Below are positions 1 through 9,664 of a DNA stretch of 64,000 nt, in pieces; the first letter of the stretch is position 1; every line of letters starts with the position of its first letter. The position numbers were made by a program, and so were the translations under genes. The stretch lies in NCBI GenBank assembly GCA_963812245.1, contig CAWEUK010000002.1, forward strand, positions 930,001 to 994,000. The letters run 5' to 3'. Under the pieces are notes generated by a model. The model saw nothing but the letters and a program-made list of their open reading frames with translations. It ran no database searches and had not been told where the DNA came from. The DNA comes from Salsipaludibacter sp963812245. Its GTDB lineage: Bacteria > Actinomycetota > Nitriliruptoria > Nitriliruptorales > Nitriliruptoraceae.

Positions 1-74
1 CTCCGGTCTCCGGTCGCCAGGAGGCACTCGAGAACGTCGTGAACCGGACCATCGAGCGGTTGCCCCGGGCCTAG
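1..74 (+). CDS. xylA: Xylose isomerase, C-terminal end (partial)
   Basis: Only the last 23 codons and the TAG stop lie in the window; the frame opens at base 3. They read SGRQEALENVVNR followed by a short basic tail, which matches the conserved C-terminal helix of xylose isomerases (a GRQExLExLxN pattern). The enzyme interconverts D-xylose and D-xylulose in the cytoplasm. The assignment rests on this short peptide and on the xylulokinase gene that begins 90 bp downstream on the same strand, the usual xylA-xylB order. The start lies outside the window. Confidence 0.72.
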   Translation, partial: PVSGRQEALENVVNRTIERLPRA

Positions 75-164
75 TCCCGGCCCGTCGCCGGCACGCAGGG
101 AGTGGGGTCGAGCGGCTGCGCCGGGCCCGGTCCGGCCCCCTGACAATCCACGAACGGTCACGCG

Positions 165-1595
165 ATGCCACTGGTTGCCGGAGTCGACTCGTCCACCCAG
201 TCCACCAAGGTCCTGGTGATCGACGTCGACGACGGGACCGTCGTCGCGACCGGTCGGGCCACCCACGACGTCACCGGTGTCCACGGCGCCCGTGAGACCG
301 ATCCTCGGCAGTGGCAGGGTGCGCTGCGTGATGCCCTGGCGGCCACGGGCCGTGCGGGCGAGGTGGCGGCGATCGCCGTCGCTGGCCAGCAGCACGGGCT
401 GGTCGTGCTCGACGACGGCGGCGAGCCGGTGCGCCCCGCCAAGTTGTGGAACGACACCCAGTCGGCGCCGCAGGCGGCGGCCCTGGTGGACCACTTCGGC
501 GGCCCGGACTGGTGGGCGCGGGAGGTCGGCGTCGTGCCGGTTGCCTCCTTCACCGCGTCGAAGTGGCAGTGGTTGCGGGCACACGAACCCGAGGCTGCTG
601 CCCGCGCTGCCACGGTCTGCCTGCCCCACGACTACCTCAATCGATCGTTGACCGGCCATGCCGTCACCGACCGCGGCGACGCGTCCGGCACGGCATGGTT
701 CTCCAGCGTGCAGGATCGGGTCGTCGACGAGGTGCTGGACCACATCGACCTGCCGCCCGACCGCCTGCCACGACTGGCGCGCGATGGCCATGCCGGCGAC
801 GTGACCACCGCGGCGGCCACCGCCACGGGTCTGCCCGCCGGCATCCCCGTGGGGTCCGGCACCGGGGACAACGCCGGTGCCGCCATGGGGCTGGGCGTGG
901 CACCGGGTGCCCCGATCGTGAGCCTGGGAACGTCCGGCACGGCGTTCGTCGTCTCGGACTCGTGTGTCCAGGATGCGTCCGGGATGATCGCCGGGTTCGC
1001 CGACGCCACCGATCGCTGGTTGCCCCTGGCCGCCGCCCTCAACTGCACGCTGGCGGTCGACCGCATGGCTGACATGCTCGGTCTGGAACGCGACGACGTG
1101 GCCGCGGAGACCGATGTCGTCGTGGTGCCCTGGTTCGACGGCGAGCGCACGCCCAACCTGCCCGATGCGCGCGCCAGCATCGTGGGCATGACCCATCGCA
1201 CGACGTCGCAGGAACTGCTGTGGGCCGCCTACCTGGGGGCCGCGTACTCGTTGGTGTTGGCCCTGGAACGCATCGACGGTCTGACCGGGGGGCTCGATCC
1301 GAACGCGCCACTGACCGTCGTCGGTGGCGGTGCCCGGGGTGCTGCGTGGCGACGCGCCCTGGGGGTGCTGACCGGTCGGTCGCTGCAGATCCCTGCGGCC
1401 GAGGAACTGGTCGCGCGGGGTGCCGCCGCCCAGGCGGCCGGGGTGCTCACGGGCGAGTCGCCCTACGACGTCGCAGCGCGATGGGGGACGGGCGGCACCA
1501 CGAGCGAGCCGATGGAGGTGGACGTGGCTGCGCGTGAACGGCTGGACGCAGTCGTGGGTGCCCTGGAACCGCTCAACCAGTCCAACCCCTGGTGA
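165..1595 (+). CDS. xylB: Xylulokinase
   Basis: FGGY-family sugar kinase of 476 aa, the usual length, that phosphorylates D-xylulose to D-xylulose-5-phosphate for the pentose phosphate pathway. The N-terminal lobe starts GVDSSTQSTK (phosphate-binding loop, residues 6-15); AVAGQQHGLV (72-81) is the conserved substrate-side motif; GTGDNAG holds the predicted catalytic base D235; VSLGTSGT and VVGGGARGAAW are the C-terminal ATP-binding signatures. No strong ribosome binding site precedes the ATG. It follows the xylA tail by 90 bp and probably shares its transcript. A ROK repressor and a GH3 glycosidase lie within 6 kb, consistent with a xylose/xyloside utilisation region. The frame is intact. Confidence 0.93.
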   Translation: MPLVAGVDSSTQSTKVLVIDVDDGTVVATGRATHDVTGVHGARETDPRQWQGALRDALAATGRAGEVAAIAVAGQQHGLVVLDDGGEPVRPAKLWNDTQSAPQAAALVDHFGGPDWWAREVGVVPVASFTASKWQWLRAHEPEAAARAATVCLPHDYLNRSLTGHAVTDRGDASGTAWFSSVQDRVVDEVLDHIDLPPDRLPRLARDGHAGDVTTAAATATGLPAGIPVGSGTGDNAGAAMGLGVAPGAPIVSLGTSGTAFVVSDSCVQDASGMIAGFADATDRWLPLAAALNCTLAVDRMADMLGLERDDVAAETDVVVVPWFDGERTPNLPDARASIVGMTHRTTSQELLWAAYLGAAYSLVLALERIDGLTGGLDPNAPLTVVGGGARGAAWRRALGVLTGRSLQIPAAEELVARGAAAQAAGVLTGESPYDVAARWGTGGTTSEPMEVDVAARERLDAVVGALEPLNQSNPW

Positions 1596-1610
1596 TCGTC
1601 GGCGAGTGAT

Positions 1611-1646
1611 CGTGGGCGGCGTGGCCGGTCGAGCGGGCCGCCCACG
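1611..1646. terminator. Bidirectional terminator-like hairpin after xylB
   Basis: A perfect 10-bp inverted repeat (CGTGGGCGGC at 1611-1620, GCCGCCCACG at 1637-1646) encloses a 16-nt loop. It lies between the convergent stops of xylB (1595) and the M15 peptidase (1660). There is no T-tract, as is common in high-GC actinobacteria, so termination activity is inferred from structure and position. Confidence 0.55.
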
Positions 1647-1659
1647 AGGTCCAGCGCGC

Positions 1660-3144
1660 CTAGTTGCCGGTGGTCGAGAAGTGCCAGGCTTCCGAGCTCA
1701 TGCCGTGCAGGCCGTAGCTCGACGCATTGGCACGCAGCCAGTCGTAGGCGGCGTTGCCGTAGCAGTTGGCGGCGCTGCGCGGGTAGCAGATCGTCTGGCC
1801 CTGCCACGTGAAGTCCACGGCGAGACCCTTCTCGTGCATCGACGAGCCCGGGATCGCGGTGGGGATGCGACAGGACGACGCCGGCGAGTTGTAGACGTCG
1901 GGGCAGCCGTTGGCAATGCGCAGTGCCACGGTCGTCTCGGGGGAGCGATAGCCACCGCCCCCGAGCACGATGCCGTCGGCTCGCGCCGCGTTCAGCAGGC
2001 TCTCGAGCTGGCCGGCGATCGATGCGCTGACGGTGATGCCCCCGACGGTGGCAAGGCCGCCGCTGGAACTGACCGTGACCGTGCCGGCCGCCTTGCGCTG
2101 GTCGCGGGCGCTCTCGGCGGAGGCGGCCTCGGCTTCGGCTTCCTCGGCGGCCTCGGCCGCGCGCGCGGCCTCGTCGGCAGCTCGTTCAGCGGCAGCTTCT
2201 CGCGCCTCTCGTTCGGCTTCCTCGGCGGCCTCGGCAGCCAGGCGGGCTGCCTCCTCGGCGCGCTTGCGAGCTTCCTCCTCGGCCTTGCGCTTGGCCTCGG
2301 CGGCAGCCTTCGCGCGGGCGGCCTCCTCCTCGAGTTCGTCGAGCGAGGCGGCGGCGTCCTGTTGCTCGAGGCCCAGTTGCCCGATCAGTTCTTCCTGGCG
2401 CTGGACCTTGGCATCGGTCTGGTCGAGCAGCTCGAGCACCGTGGCGTGTTGGGCGGCCGCGGCGGCACGGGCCTCCTCGGCCTCGGCCTCCCGCTCGGCG
2501 CGCGCATCCTCCATCAGGCCGGCCTCGACTTCGAGCGCGGTCGTGTTGGCCACGAGCCGTTCGGTCGACTCGAGGACGTTGCTGCGGTCGCGGGCGACCA
2601 CGTCGACGGCCTGCTGGGCCTTGGCCAGGTCGGAGCCCCCGTTGCGCATGCCGTCCAGCAGCATCAGGGTCGGGTCGGTGGCGCTGGGGCCGAACATGTA
2701 GGCGCTGCGGGCGAAACCGGTCAGTTCGTCGCGGTTGTCGGCCTCGGCCTGGCGGGCATCGGCGAGTTCACCCTGGACACGGGCGAGGTCGTCGCGAGCC
2801 GCGTTGGCGGCGTCGGTGGCCCTCCAGGACACTTCCTCGGCCACCGTCAGCTGTTCGCTGGCGATTCGCAACTGCTGCTCCACCAGCGCCAGTTCGTCCT
2901 CGACCAGGTCCAACTCTGCCTGGGCGCGTTCGAGTTCGTTGCCGATGCTGCCGAGCCGGGCGCGGGCGTCGGCCAGTTCCTCGGCGCTGGGGCCGACGAT
3001 GCTGACCCCGTTGAACGTGGACTCGTCGTCACTGGGTGCGGTCTGCAGCAGGACGGCGGGGGGACTGGCCTGGGCCGAGGTGGCCATCAGCATTGCGACG
3101 GCGATCACAGCGGCGGCACGACGAACGGCACAGGACAAACGCAA
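1660..3144 (-). CDS. Secreted coiled-coil protein with C-terminal M15 (VanY-type) peptidase domain
   Basis: 494 aa. A signal peptide (residues 1-26, cleavage after SAQA) is followed by a very long Ala/Glu/Arg-rich coiled coil (about 50-345) and a D-alanyl-D-alanine carboxypeptidase-like domain (about 355-494). The M15B motifs are complete: SSMHEKGLAVDF gives zinc ligands H437 and D444, and SEAWHF gives catalytic E485 and ligand H488. It should act on peptidoglycan outside the membrane. A coiled coil in front of a wall hydrolase recalls EnvC/PcsB/RipC-type proteins, whose coiled coil controls activity at the division site; that role here is inferred. The start is TTG at 3144, with a GGAG 6-8 nt upstream. 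The antisense strand of the coiled coil is open over a long stretch only because of its repetitive GC-rich codons. Confidence 0.88.
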   Translation of the reverse strand: MRLSCAVRRAAAVIAVAMLMATSAQASPPAVLLQTAPSDDESTFNGVSIVGPSAEELADARARLGSIGNELERAQAELDLVEDELALVEQQLRIASEQLTVAEEVSWRATDAANAARDDLARVQGELADARQAEADNRDELTGFARSAYMFGPSATDPTLMLLDGMRNGGSDLAKAQQAVDVVARDRSNVLESTERLVANTTALEVEAGLMEDARAEREAEAEEARAAAAAQHATVLELLDQTDAKVQRQEELIGQLGLEQQDAAASLDELEEEAARAKAAAEAKRKAEEEARKRAEEAARLAAEAAEEAEREAREAAAERAADEAARAAEAAEEAEAEAASAESARDQRKAAGTVTVSSSGGLATVGGITVSASIAGQLESLLNAARADGIVLGGGGYRSPETTVALRIANGCPDVYNSPASSCRIPTAIPGSSMHEKGLAVDFTWQGQTICYPRSAANCYGNAAYDWLRANASSYGLHGMSSEAWHFSTTGN

Positions 3145-3255
3145 CGTGGGCTCCAGGGAAGATTGTGATCGCGGTGTCGGGTTGGCAGGGCCCGGCCGTC
3201 GGTCTGGTCGGGCAAGCGGGGCCTGCCACGACGAGGGGCACGTGGCGGCACCATC

Positions 3256-3291
3256 CCCCGATCGGGGTCCAACGGTACACGTGCATGCACG
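3256..3291. promoter_or_regulatory. Two adjacent 12-bp palindromes upstream of the M15 peptidase
   Basis: CCCCGATCGGGG (3256-3267) and CGTGCATGCACG (3280-3291) are each perfectly palindromic, with centres 24 bp apart, 112-147 bp upstream of the peptidase start. Spacing and position suit operator sites. No regulator can be assigned and chance occurrence cannot be excluded. Confidence 0.3.
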
Positions 3292-3558
3292 CCATCCTGG
3301 TGAGGGTGGACAGTGATCGATCGGCCCGTTGGGAGGCTCGATCGGACCCGCCCCGGCAGTCTCCCGAGCACCTCAACATCAAGTGGAGGATGAAGCTTGC
3401 GCGGCATGGCCGAGATGACGGGCTCCGAACCGGGCCAGGGGGCCAATCCGTCGGCGTTGTGATCGGCATGCGATCCTCGCGGCGACGATGACGTCGCTGG
3501 GCGCAGGACCGCGACGACGTCGGTCGAAGTGCCGGGCGAACGCGGCTGCAGTCGCCAT

Positions 3559-3570
3559 GTGAGCGCTCAC
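3559..3570. promoter_or_regulatory. 12-bp palindrome GTGAGCGCTCAC
   Basis: This perfect palindrome, of the form bound by LacI/GalR-like regulators, lies 70 bp beyond the stop of the ROK repressor gene. It is about 415 bp upstream of the nearest start on that strand, so any regulatory role is weakly supported. Confidence 0.2.
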
Positions 3571-3639
3571 CGGACATGTCTGGACCGGGAGCGGCATGTC
3601 CACCCGTGGGGGCCGGGTGGCGACCCGCGGTGGGCGGCG

Positions 3640-4887
3640 TCAGCGGGTGGTGTTGGCGGTGTCCAGGACTCGGTTGAGCGTCATGGCGGCTGCCCCGCGC
3701 ACCGCAGCCGCCAGTTGCAGTTGCGATGGCACCACGTCGATCGTGCGCACGCGCGATGACAGCACGCGCCGGTCGAGTTCCTCGGCGATGGCGGGTGCCA
3801 GCCACGGATGCAGGGCCGTGAAGTACCCGCCCAGCACGATCGCTTCGGGCGACAGCAGGTTGACCGCCATGGACAGTGCCGTGCCCAGCAGACGGCCCGT
3901 TTCCGCCAGGGCATCGGCGACCGCCTGGTCGCTGGCGGCGGCGCTGGCGAGTTGGTCGGCGGGCGACACCTCCGTGTCCTTGGCGATGGCCGTCACGATG
4001 TCGGGTTCCATGTGGGCGCGTCGCAGCGTGGCATGCAGGCCCACGAAGGTCTCGACACACCCCGTGGCCCCACACGTGCACCGGGGACCGGTCGGGTCCA
4101 GCGGCATGTGTCCCAGTTCGCCACCGAATCCGAGCGCCCCGCGGTGCAGCCGTCCGTCGACGATCAGGCCGGCACCGACTCCCACTTCCCCGGAGACGTG
4201 GATGAACGAGTCGATGCTGCGCCCCGCTCCGACGAGCCGTTCCGCCACCGCTGCCAGGTTGGCCTCGTTGTCGACCAGCACCGGCAGGTCGTAGGGGTCG
4301 AACAGCTCCGCGAGGATCTCGCCGGCCGGGACGTCTTCCCAGCCCAGGTTCGGTGCGACGAGCACGTTGGCCTGCGCGGCATCGACCAGGCCCGGTGCGG
4401 CCAGGTTGGCGGCGATGGGGATCAAGCCCTGGTCCTGGAGCCGGGGCAGCGCATCGATGACCTGGGTGGCGAGGTCCACCAGGGTGTCCCGAGGATCGCG
4501 CGAATGGTTGTCGACGACCGTGACGTGGTGTTCGCGGACGCGATTCGTGAGGTCGATCGTGGCCCAGGCCACGTACTCGACGTTCACCTCCATGCCGATG
4601 GCCACGAAGACGTCGCCGTCCACCTCGACGGTGGTGGCAGGTCGTCCGACGGTGCCACTGTGCTGGAGGTCGCCGTCGCGCAGCAACCGTCGATCGATGA
4701 GTTCGGCGACCAGCGACGAGACCGTGGTCTTGTTGAGCCCGGTGTCGGTCGCGATGCGGGCGCGGCTCGACGCGCCCTCGCTGGCCACGTGCCGGAGCAC
4801 CACGGCGAGGTTGTGGTCACGGATCGAGTGCTGGTCGGCAGGCGCCACGATCCCTGAGCTGGGGACAGGGCTGGACGAAATCGCCAT
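3640..4887 (-). CDS. ROK-family transcriptional repressor (probable xylose/sugar regulator)
   Basis: 415 aa. A winged-helix DNA-binding domain (about 20-75; motif GLNKTTVSSLVAEL) precedes a ROK/glucokinase-like effector domain (about 90-405). The ROK signature is present: VDNEAN near 207, GGELGH with H260, and the zinc motif CTCGATGC (C270, C272, C277). ROK repressors of this architecture bind sugars and release operators of sugar-use genes. Given xylA/xylB 2 kb away and a GH3 glycosidase upstream, an XylR-like role is a reasonable inference. ATG at 4887 was chosen because GGGAGGAGGG stands just upstream; the open frame continues further 5' but overlaps GH3 without a better start. The frame is intact. 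Confidence 0.9.
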   Translation of the reverse strand: MAISSSPVPSSGIVAPADQHSIRDHNLAVVLRHVASEGASSRARIATDTGLNKTTVSSLVAELIDRRLLRDGDLQHSGTVGRPATTVEVDGDVFVAIGMEVNVEYVAWATIDLTNRVREHHVTVVDNHSRDPRDTLVDLATQVIDALPRLQDQGLIPIAANLAAPGLVDAAQANVLVAPNLGWEDVPAGEILAELFDPYDLPVLVDNEANLAAVAERLVGAGRSIDSFIHVSGEVGVGAGLIVDGRLHRGALGFGGELGHMPLDPTGPRCTCGATGCVETFVGLHATLRRAHMEPDIVTAIAKDTEVSPADQLASAAASDQAVADALAETGRLLGTALSMAVNLLSPEAIVLGGYFTALHPWLAPAIAEELDRRVLSSRVRTIDVVPSQLQLAAAVRGAAAMTLNRVLDTANTTR

Positions 4888-5033
4888 GAACCCTCCTCCC
4901 GAGACGTGACCCCTGCACGGATCCGATCGCTGCCATGTGGTTGGCTCGAACCGTCCCCAGACTACTGGAGCGTCCCTCTCGTGGGCCGCAGGCGCTGTTT
5001 GGCGGCACCCTGGCTCCCCGCATGGTCGCGCAA

Positions 5034-7448
5034 TCAGTGGGGTGCGACGCCCGCCGTCATCCCGCGCACGCTGGCCGGTGTCGTCAGGACGCGGTCGTGG
5101 CCGACCACCCGGGTCGCACCGGTGACCTCCACCTCGGTCCGCAGCGGCAGATCGCCGCTGGACAGGCCCAGCATGAACGCGATGGTGCCGGCCTCGACGA
5201 TCCGTTCGTTGGTGGGACCGGTGTAGGCGAGCCGGTCGGCATGCACCTCGAAGGTCACCCGTGACGTCTGGCCGGCTGCCACCTCCACACGGGCGAAGCC
5301 GACCAGTTGTCGCACCGGGCGCACGACCTGGGCCACTGGATCGTCCACGTACAACTGCACCACCGCCGTGCCACCGCGATTCCCCGTGTTCGCGACCTCG
5401 CACGACACGCTGACGGTGCCGTCCGTCGGCAGCGTTGCCGACGACACCTGCGGCGCCCGCAGGTCGAAGGTCGTCCACGACAGCCCGTGCCCGAACGGAA
5501 ATGCCACCTGCGTGTCGGCCATCGAGATGCCCAGGCCCGGCTCACCCAGGACCGGATGCAGGTACCCGGCCGGCATCCCGCCGCCGTCGATCGGCACCTG
5601 GATGGGCAGGCGTCCCTGCGGCTGGACCTGGCCCGAGAGCAGGTCGGTGATGGCGTCGGCCGCCTCCTGGCCGGGCAGGAACGCCTGCACGACCGCACCG
5701 GCCCGGTCCGGGATCGATGCCCAGGGCGTAGGGGCGGCCCGAGATGACCACCACGATGGTCGGCGTGCCGGTGGCCAGGACCGCGTCGGCCAACTCCTGC
5801 TGGCGTCCCGGCAGCCCCAGGTCCGCGGCGTCGTTGCCCTCCCCGCTGGTGCCACGCCCGAACATGCCGGGCAGGTCGGCAAGTGCCAGCACGACGACGT
5901 CGGCTGCGCCCGCTGCGAGCACCGCCGCCTCGACGTCGCTGTCGGGCCCTGCCTGGACACCGGTGCCGACCTGGTGATCGATCACGGCGGCGGGCCAGCG
6001 CTGCCGGATCGAGTCGACCAGCGTCGTCACGTCGATGCCCAGTCCGACGCCCGGATGCATCGGCAGGACGTGGTTCGGGTAGGAGTAGCACCCCAGGAAG
6101 ACGTTGGGGTCGGCGCTGCCGGGGCCGATCACGGCGATGCGCTGGGCACCCGCATCCTCCGTCGACAGCGGCAGCACGCCGTCGTTGGACAGCAGGACGA
6201 GGCTGCGCGCTGCCGCCGTCCGGGCGAGATCGCGATTGGCCTGGCTGTCGAGGTCGACGCTGGACTCGGTGCGAGGTGCCCAGCCGGCGTCGAGCAGTCC
6301 GAGGTCGAGTTTCTGGCCCAGGACTCGTCCAAGCGCACGGTCCAGCAGCGCCTCGTCCACTGCGCCCGCCTGGGCGCGGGCAGCCAACTCGTCACCGAAG
6401 GCCACGGCCTCGGGCAGTTCGACGTCGATGCCGGCAGCCAGGGCGACCGCCGCCGCATCGTCGATCGAGGGTGCGACCCGATGGACCAGGGCCAGGAAGG
6501 CGATCGCGCCGTAGTCCGAGACGACCGTGCCGTCGAAGCCCCAGTCCTCGCGCAGCATGTCGGTGAGCAGGCCACCATCGGCCGCGGGTGGCATCCCGTC
6601 CACGTCGGCGTAGGAGTTCATCACCGAGCGTGCGCCGCCAAGTCGCAGGGCCATCTCGAACGGGACCAGCACCACGTCCGCGAACTCGCGACGCCCCATC
6701 GACACCGGGGCATGGTTGCGGGCTGCACGCGACGACGCGTAGCCGGCGAAGTGCTTGCAGGTCGCGACCACGCCGGTTGACTCGAGCCCGGCGACATAGG
6801 CGGCGCCCATCGAGCCCGACCAGGTACGGATCCTCCCCGAACGACTCCTCGGTGCGGCCCCACCGTGGATCCTGCACCACGTCCAGGACGGGTGCCAGCG
6901 CCTGGTGGACGTCGACGCCACGCAGGTCGTTGCCGATCGAGGCGGTCACACGTTGGACCAGGGCCGGGTCGAAGGTGGCCGCCAGTGCCAGGGGAGTGGG
7001 ATACACCGTCGCGCCAAGCGTGGTGAATCCGGTCAGGCACTCCTCGTGGGCGATGGCGGGGATGCCGAGCCGGGAGTGGTCCACCAGGTCGCGCTGGAAG
7101 GTCGCGAGGCGTGCGACACCGTCGGCGGCCGAGGTCGGTGCGGTGCCGAACACCCGGGTGAGGTGGGCGACCCCGAGCGTGCGGATGTCCTCCCAGGTCC
7201 GACCCGACTTCATCGCGGCCGTCATCGGCGCGCACATCACCAACCGGTTCCCGGGTGGCGGCCGGATCCGGGTCGTGGGCCATGTCGGGGGTGAGGTCTG
7301 CGCCCTGCCACGTGCCGGTCAGGTGCGCCACCTTTTCGCGCACGGTCATGGCACCAAGCAGCGCCGCGATCCGCGTGTCGCGCGGCTGGCCGGGATCCGA
7401 CCAGGCCGCGCGGGCGGCGGCGAGGTCGTCGTCGCCCGCAGCCGTCAT
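5034..7448 (-). CDS. GH3 family beta-glycosidase, reading frame broken by three indels
   Basis: About 804 aa when frames are joined; a typical GH3 enzyme with an (alpha/beta)8 domain, an alpha/beta sandwich and a C-terminal fibronectin III-like domain. Motifs in order: MTVREKVAHLTG near the N-terminus, WGRTEESFGEDPYLVG, CKHFAGY, NHAPVSMGRREF, and VVSDYGA with the predicted nucleophile Asp. Frame changes occur near 7245, 6815 (after EDPYLVG) and 5718 (after SGRPYAL). Each side is collinear with the family and each break is repaired by one base, so sequence error is likelier than decay. The start ATG overlaps the IDH stop (ATGA, 7445-7448). Substrate is not readable; beta-xylosidase or beta-glucosidase fits the xyl neighbourhood. 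Confidence 0.85.
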
Positions 7449-9664
7449 GCCGAGACGGATTCGAGGATGGCGTTGAAGGTGGGACTCGGGCGCATGGCTG
7501 CCTCGACCAGGGCGGGGTCGGGCCAGTAGTAGCCGCCGATGTCGACGGGATCGCCCTGGACTTCGAGCAGTTCGGACACGATGGCGTCCTCGTTGGCCGC
7601 CAGGGCGTCGGCGACCTCGGCGAAGGCGGCTGCCAACTCTGGGTCGTCGTCCTGGTCGGCCAGGGCGCGGGCCCAGTACCTGGCCAGCCAGTAGTGGCTG
7701 CCGCGGTTGTCGTTCTCGTTGACCTTGCGCGACGGCGACTTGCCGGTCATGAGCAACTGTTCGGTGGCGTCGTCGAGCGCGGCGCCCAGGATCGCGGCCC
7801 GGGGGTTGTCGGCGAAGTCGGCGAGGTGGTCCAGCGACGCGGCCAGGGCCAGGAACTCGCCCAGCGAGTCCCAACGCAGGTGGTTCTCGGCCACGAACTG
7901 CTGCACGTGCTTGGGGGCCGAGCCGCCGGCGCCGGTCTCGAACAGGCCACCGCCGTTGAGCAGCGGCACGATCGACAGCATCTTGGCAGACGTGCCGACC
8001 TCGAGGATGGGGAACAGGTCGGTGAGGTAGTCGCGCAGGACGTTGCCCGTGACCGAGATGGTGTCCTCGCCACGGCGGACGCGGTCGAGCGTGTAGCGGG
8101 TCGCCGCGGCGACATCGAGGGTCTCGATGTCCAGGCCGTCGGTGTCCAGCGTCGGCAGGGTCGCGTCCAACTTGGCGATCAGTTGGGCGTCGTGGGCGCG
8201 GTCCCGGTCCAACCAGAACACGATCGGCATGCCGGTGGCACGGGCGCGGCGCACGGCCAGGCGGACCCAGTCCTGCACCGCGTCGTCCTTGGTCTGGCAC
8301 ATGCGCCAGATGTCACCTTCGTCGACGTCCAGCGACAGCAGTACCTCACCAGCCTGGTCGACGACCTCGACGACACCCTTGGACGCGATCTCGAAGGTCT
8401 TGTCGTGGCTGCCGTACTCCTCGGCCTTCCTGGCCATCAGCCCGATGTTCTGGACCGTGCCCATCGTGGTCGGGTCGAAGGCCCCGTTGCGCTGGCAGTC
8501 GAGGATGGTCTCGTCGTACAGGGCGGCGTAGCTGGAGTCGGGGATGACGGTGAGGGCATCCTGCGGGTCGCCGGCAGCGTTCCACATCTGCCCGGACGTG
8601 CGGATCATCGCCGGCATCGACGCATCGATGATGATGTCGGACGGGACGTGCAGGTTCGTGATGCCCTTGTCCGAGTTGACCTGGGCGAGCGCGGGGCCGC
8701 GGTCGTAGGTGGCGGCGATGTCGTCGCGAATGGCCTGCGCCTGGTCCGCGGGCAACTGGTCCAGGGCGGCTTCGAGACTGGCCATGCCGTCGTTGGCGCT
8801 CACGCCCAGTCCTGCAAGGCTGTCGGCGTGGGTGGTGAACACGTCGTCGAAGTAGGCCCGTACGGCGTGGCCGAAGATGATGGGGTCCGAGACCTTCATC
8901 ATGGTGGCCTTGAGGTGCACCGAGAACAGGATCCCGGCCTCGCGCGCCGCCGCGACCTGCTGTTCGAGGAAGGCGACCAGCGCATCGCGGCGCATGACGG
9001 CGGCATCGATGATCTCGCCCGCCAGCAACGGGGTGGACTCCTTGAGCACGGTCACGGTCCCGTCCGCCGCGACGTGCTGGATGCGCACGTCGTCGTCCTG
9101 GGCGAGCGTCGTCGAGACCTCGGTGCTGCGAAAGTCGCCATCGTCCATCGTGGCGACCCGGGTCTTCGAGTCGCTGCTCCACTCGCCCATCGGGTGGGGG
9201 TTGGCGCGGGCGTAGGCCTTGACTGCCTTGGGTGCACGGCGATCGGAGTTGCCCTCGCGCAGCACCGGATTCACGGCCGAGCCCATCGCGACGCCGTAGC
9301 GCGCCCGCACGGCCGCGTCCTCCTCGGAAGTGGCGTCCTCGGGGTAGTCGGGAAGCGGATGCCCGTCGTCCTGCAGTTCCTTGATGGCCGCCTTCAACTG
9401 TGGCAGCGAGGCCGAGATGTTGGGCAACTTGATGATGTTGGCCTCGGGCGTGGTGGCCAACTCGCCCAGCTCCGTCAGCGCGTCGTTCACCGCCCGGTCG
9501 CCGAGCAGGTCGGGAAACTGTGCCAGGATCCTGGCGGCCAGGGAGATGTCGCGCGTCTCGACCTCGACCCCGGCTGCGCCCGCGAAGGCCTGGATGACCG
9601 GCAACAGCGAGGTGGTGGCCAGGGCGGGTGCCTCGTCGGTGATCGTGTAGATGATCGTGCTCAT
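7445..9664 (-). CDS. icd: Monomeric NADP-dependent isocitrate dehydrogenase
   Basis: 739 aa, the exact size class of the monomeric IDH-II family (738-741 aa), unrelated in length to the dimeric enzyme. It converts isocitrate to 2-oxoglutarate and CO2 with NADP+ in the TCA cycle. Diagnostic stretches include TITDEAPALAT at the N-terminus and NSDKGITNLHVPSDIII followed by SMPAMIRTSGQMW in the substrate/metal region. ATG at 9664 is chosen because the protein family begins MSTIIYTITDEAP; an upstream in-frame ATG only adds an unconserved tail. The stop overlaps the start of the GH3 gene by ATGA, an unexpected coupling of a central enzyme with a glycosidase. The large ORF on the opposite strand is a shadow. 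Confidence 0.96.
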   Translation of the reverse strand: MSTIIYTITDEAPALATTSLLPVIQAFAGAAGVEVETRDISLAARILAQFPDLLGDRAVNDALTELGELATTPEANIIKLPNISASLPQLKAAIKELQDDGHPLPDYPEDATSEEDAAVRARYGVAMGSAVNPVLREGNSDRRAPKAVKAYARANPHPMGEWSSDSKTRVATMDDGDFRSTEVSTTLAQDDDVRIQHVAADGTVTVLKESTPLLAGEIIDAAVMRRDALVAFLEQQVAAAREAGILFSVHLKATMMKVSDPIIFGHAVRAYFDDVFTTHADSLAGLGVSANDGMASLEAALDQLPADQAQAIRDDIAATYDRGPALAQVNSDKGITNLHVPSDIIIDASMPAMIRTSGQMWNAAGDPQDALTVIPDSSYAALYDETILDCQRNGAFDPTTMGTVQNIGLMARKAEEYGSHDKTFEIASKGVVEVVDQAGEVLLSLDVDEGDIWRMCQTKDDAVQDWVRLAVRRARATGMPIVFWLDRDRAHDAQLIAKLDATLPTLDTDGLDIETLDVAAATRYTLDRVRRGEDTISVTGNVLRDYLTDLFPILEVGTSAKMLSIVPLLNGGGLFETGAGGSAPKHVQQFVAENHLRWDSLGEFLALAASLDHLADFADNPRAAILGAALDDATEQLLMTGKSPSRKVNENDNRGSHYWLARYWARALADQDDDPELAAAFAEVADALAANEDAIVSELLEVQGDPVDIGGYYWPDPALVEAAMRPSPTFNAILESVSA

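Larger units (their letters stand above)
3145..3639. other. Non-coding upstream region of the M15 peptidase
   Basis: About 495 bp between the peptidase start and the stop of the ROK gene, both on the minus strand. I see no convincing gene on either strand. It contains three perfect 12-bp palindromes, listed separately, and presumably the peptidase promoter. Confidence 0.5.

Noticed and set aside
1420..3168. A 582-codon plus-strand frame rich in Gly/Leu
   Set aside because: It is the mirror image of the peptidase coiled coil; the apparent low-complexity protein is an antisense artefact.
3391..3450. Small ORF MAEMTGSEPGQG in the leader of the M15 peptidase
   Set aside because: Only 18 codons, on the opposite strand, with no conserved feature; not distinguishable from chance.
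5034..7448. Programmed ribosomal frameshifting in GH3 and other broken genes
   Set aside because: Sites share no slippery motif or following structure, several occur per gene, and unrelated housekeeping genes are affected.
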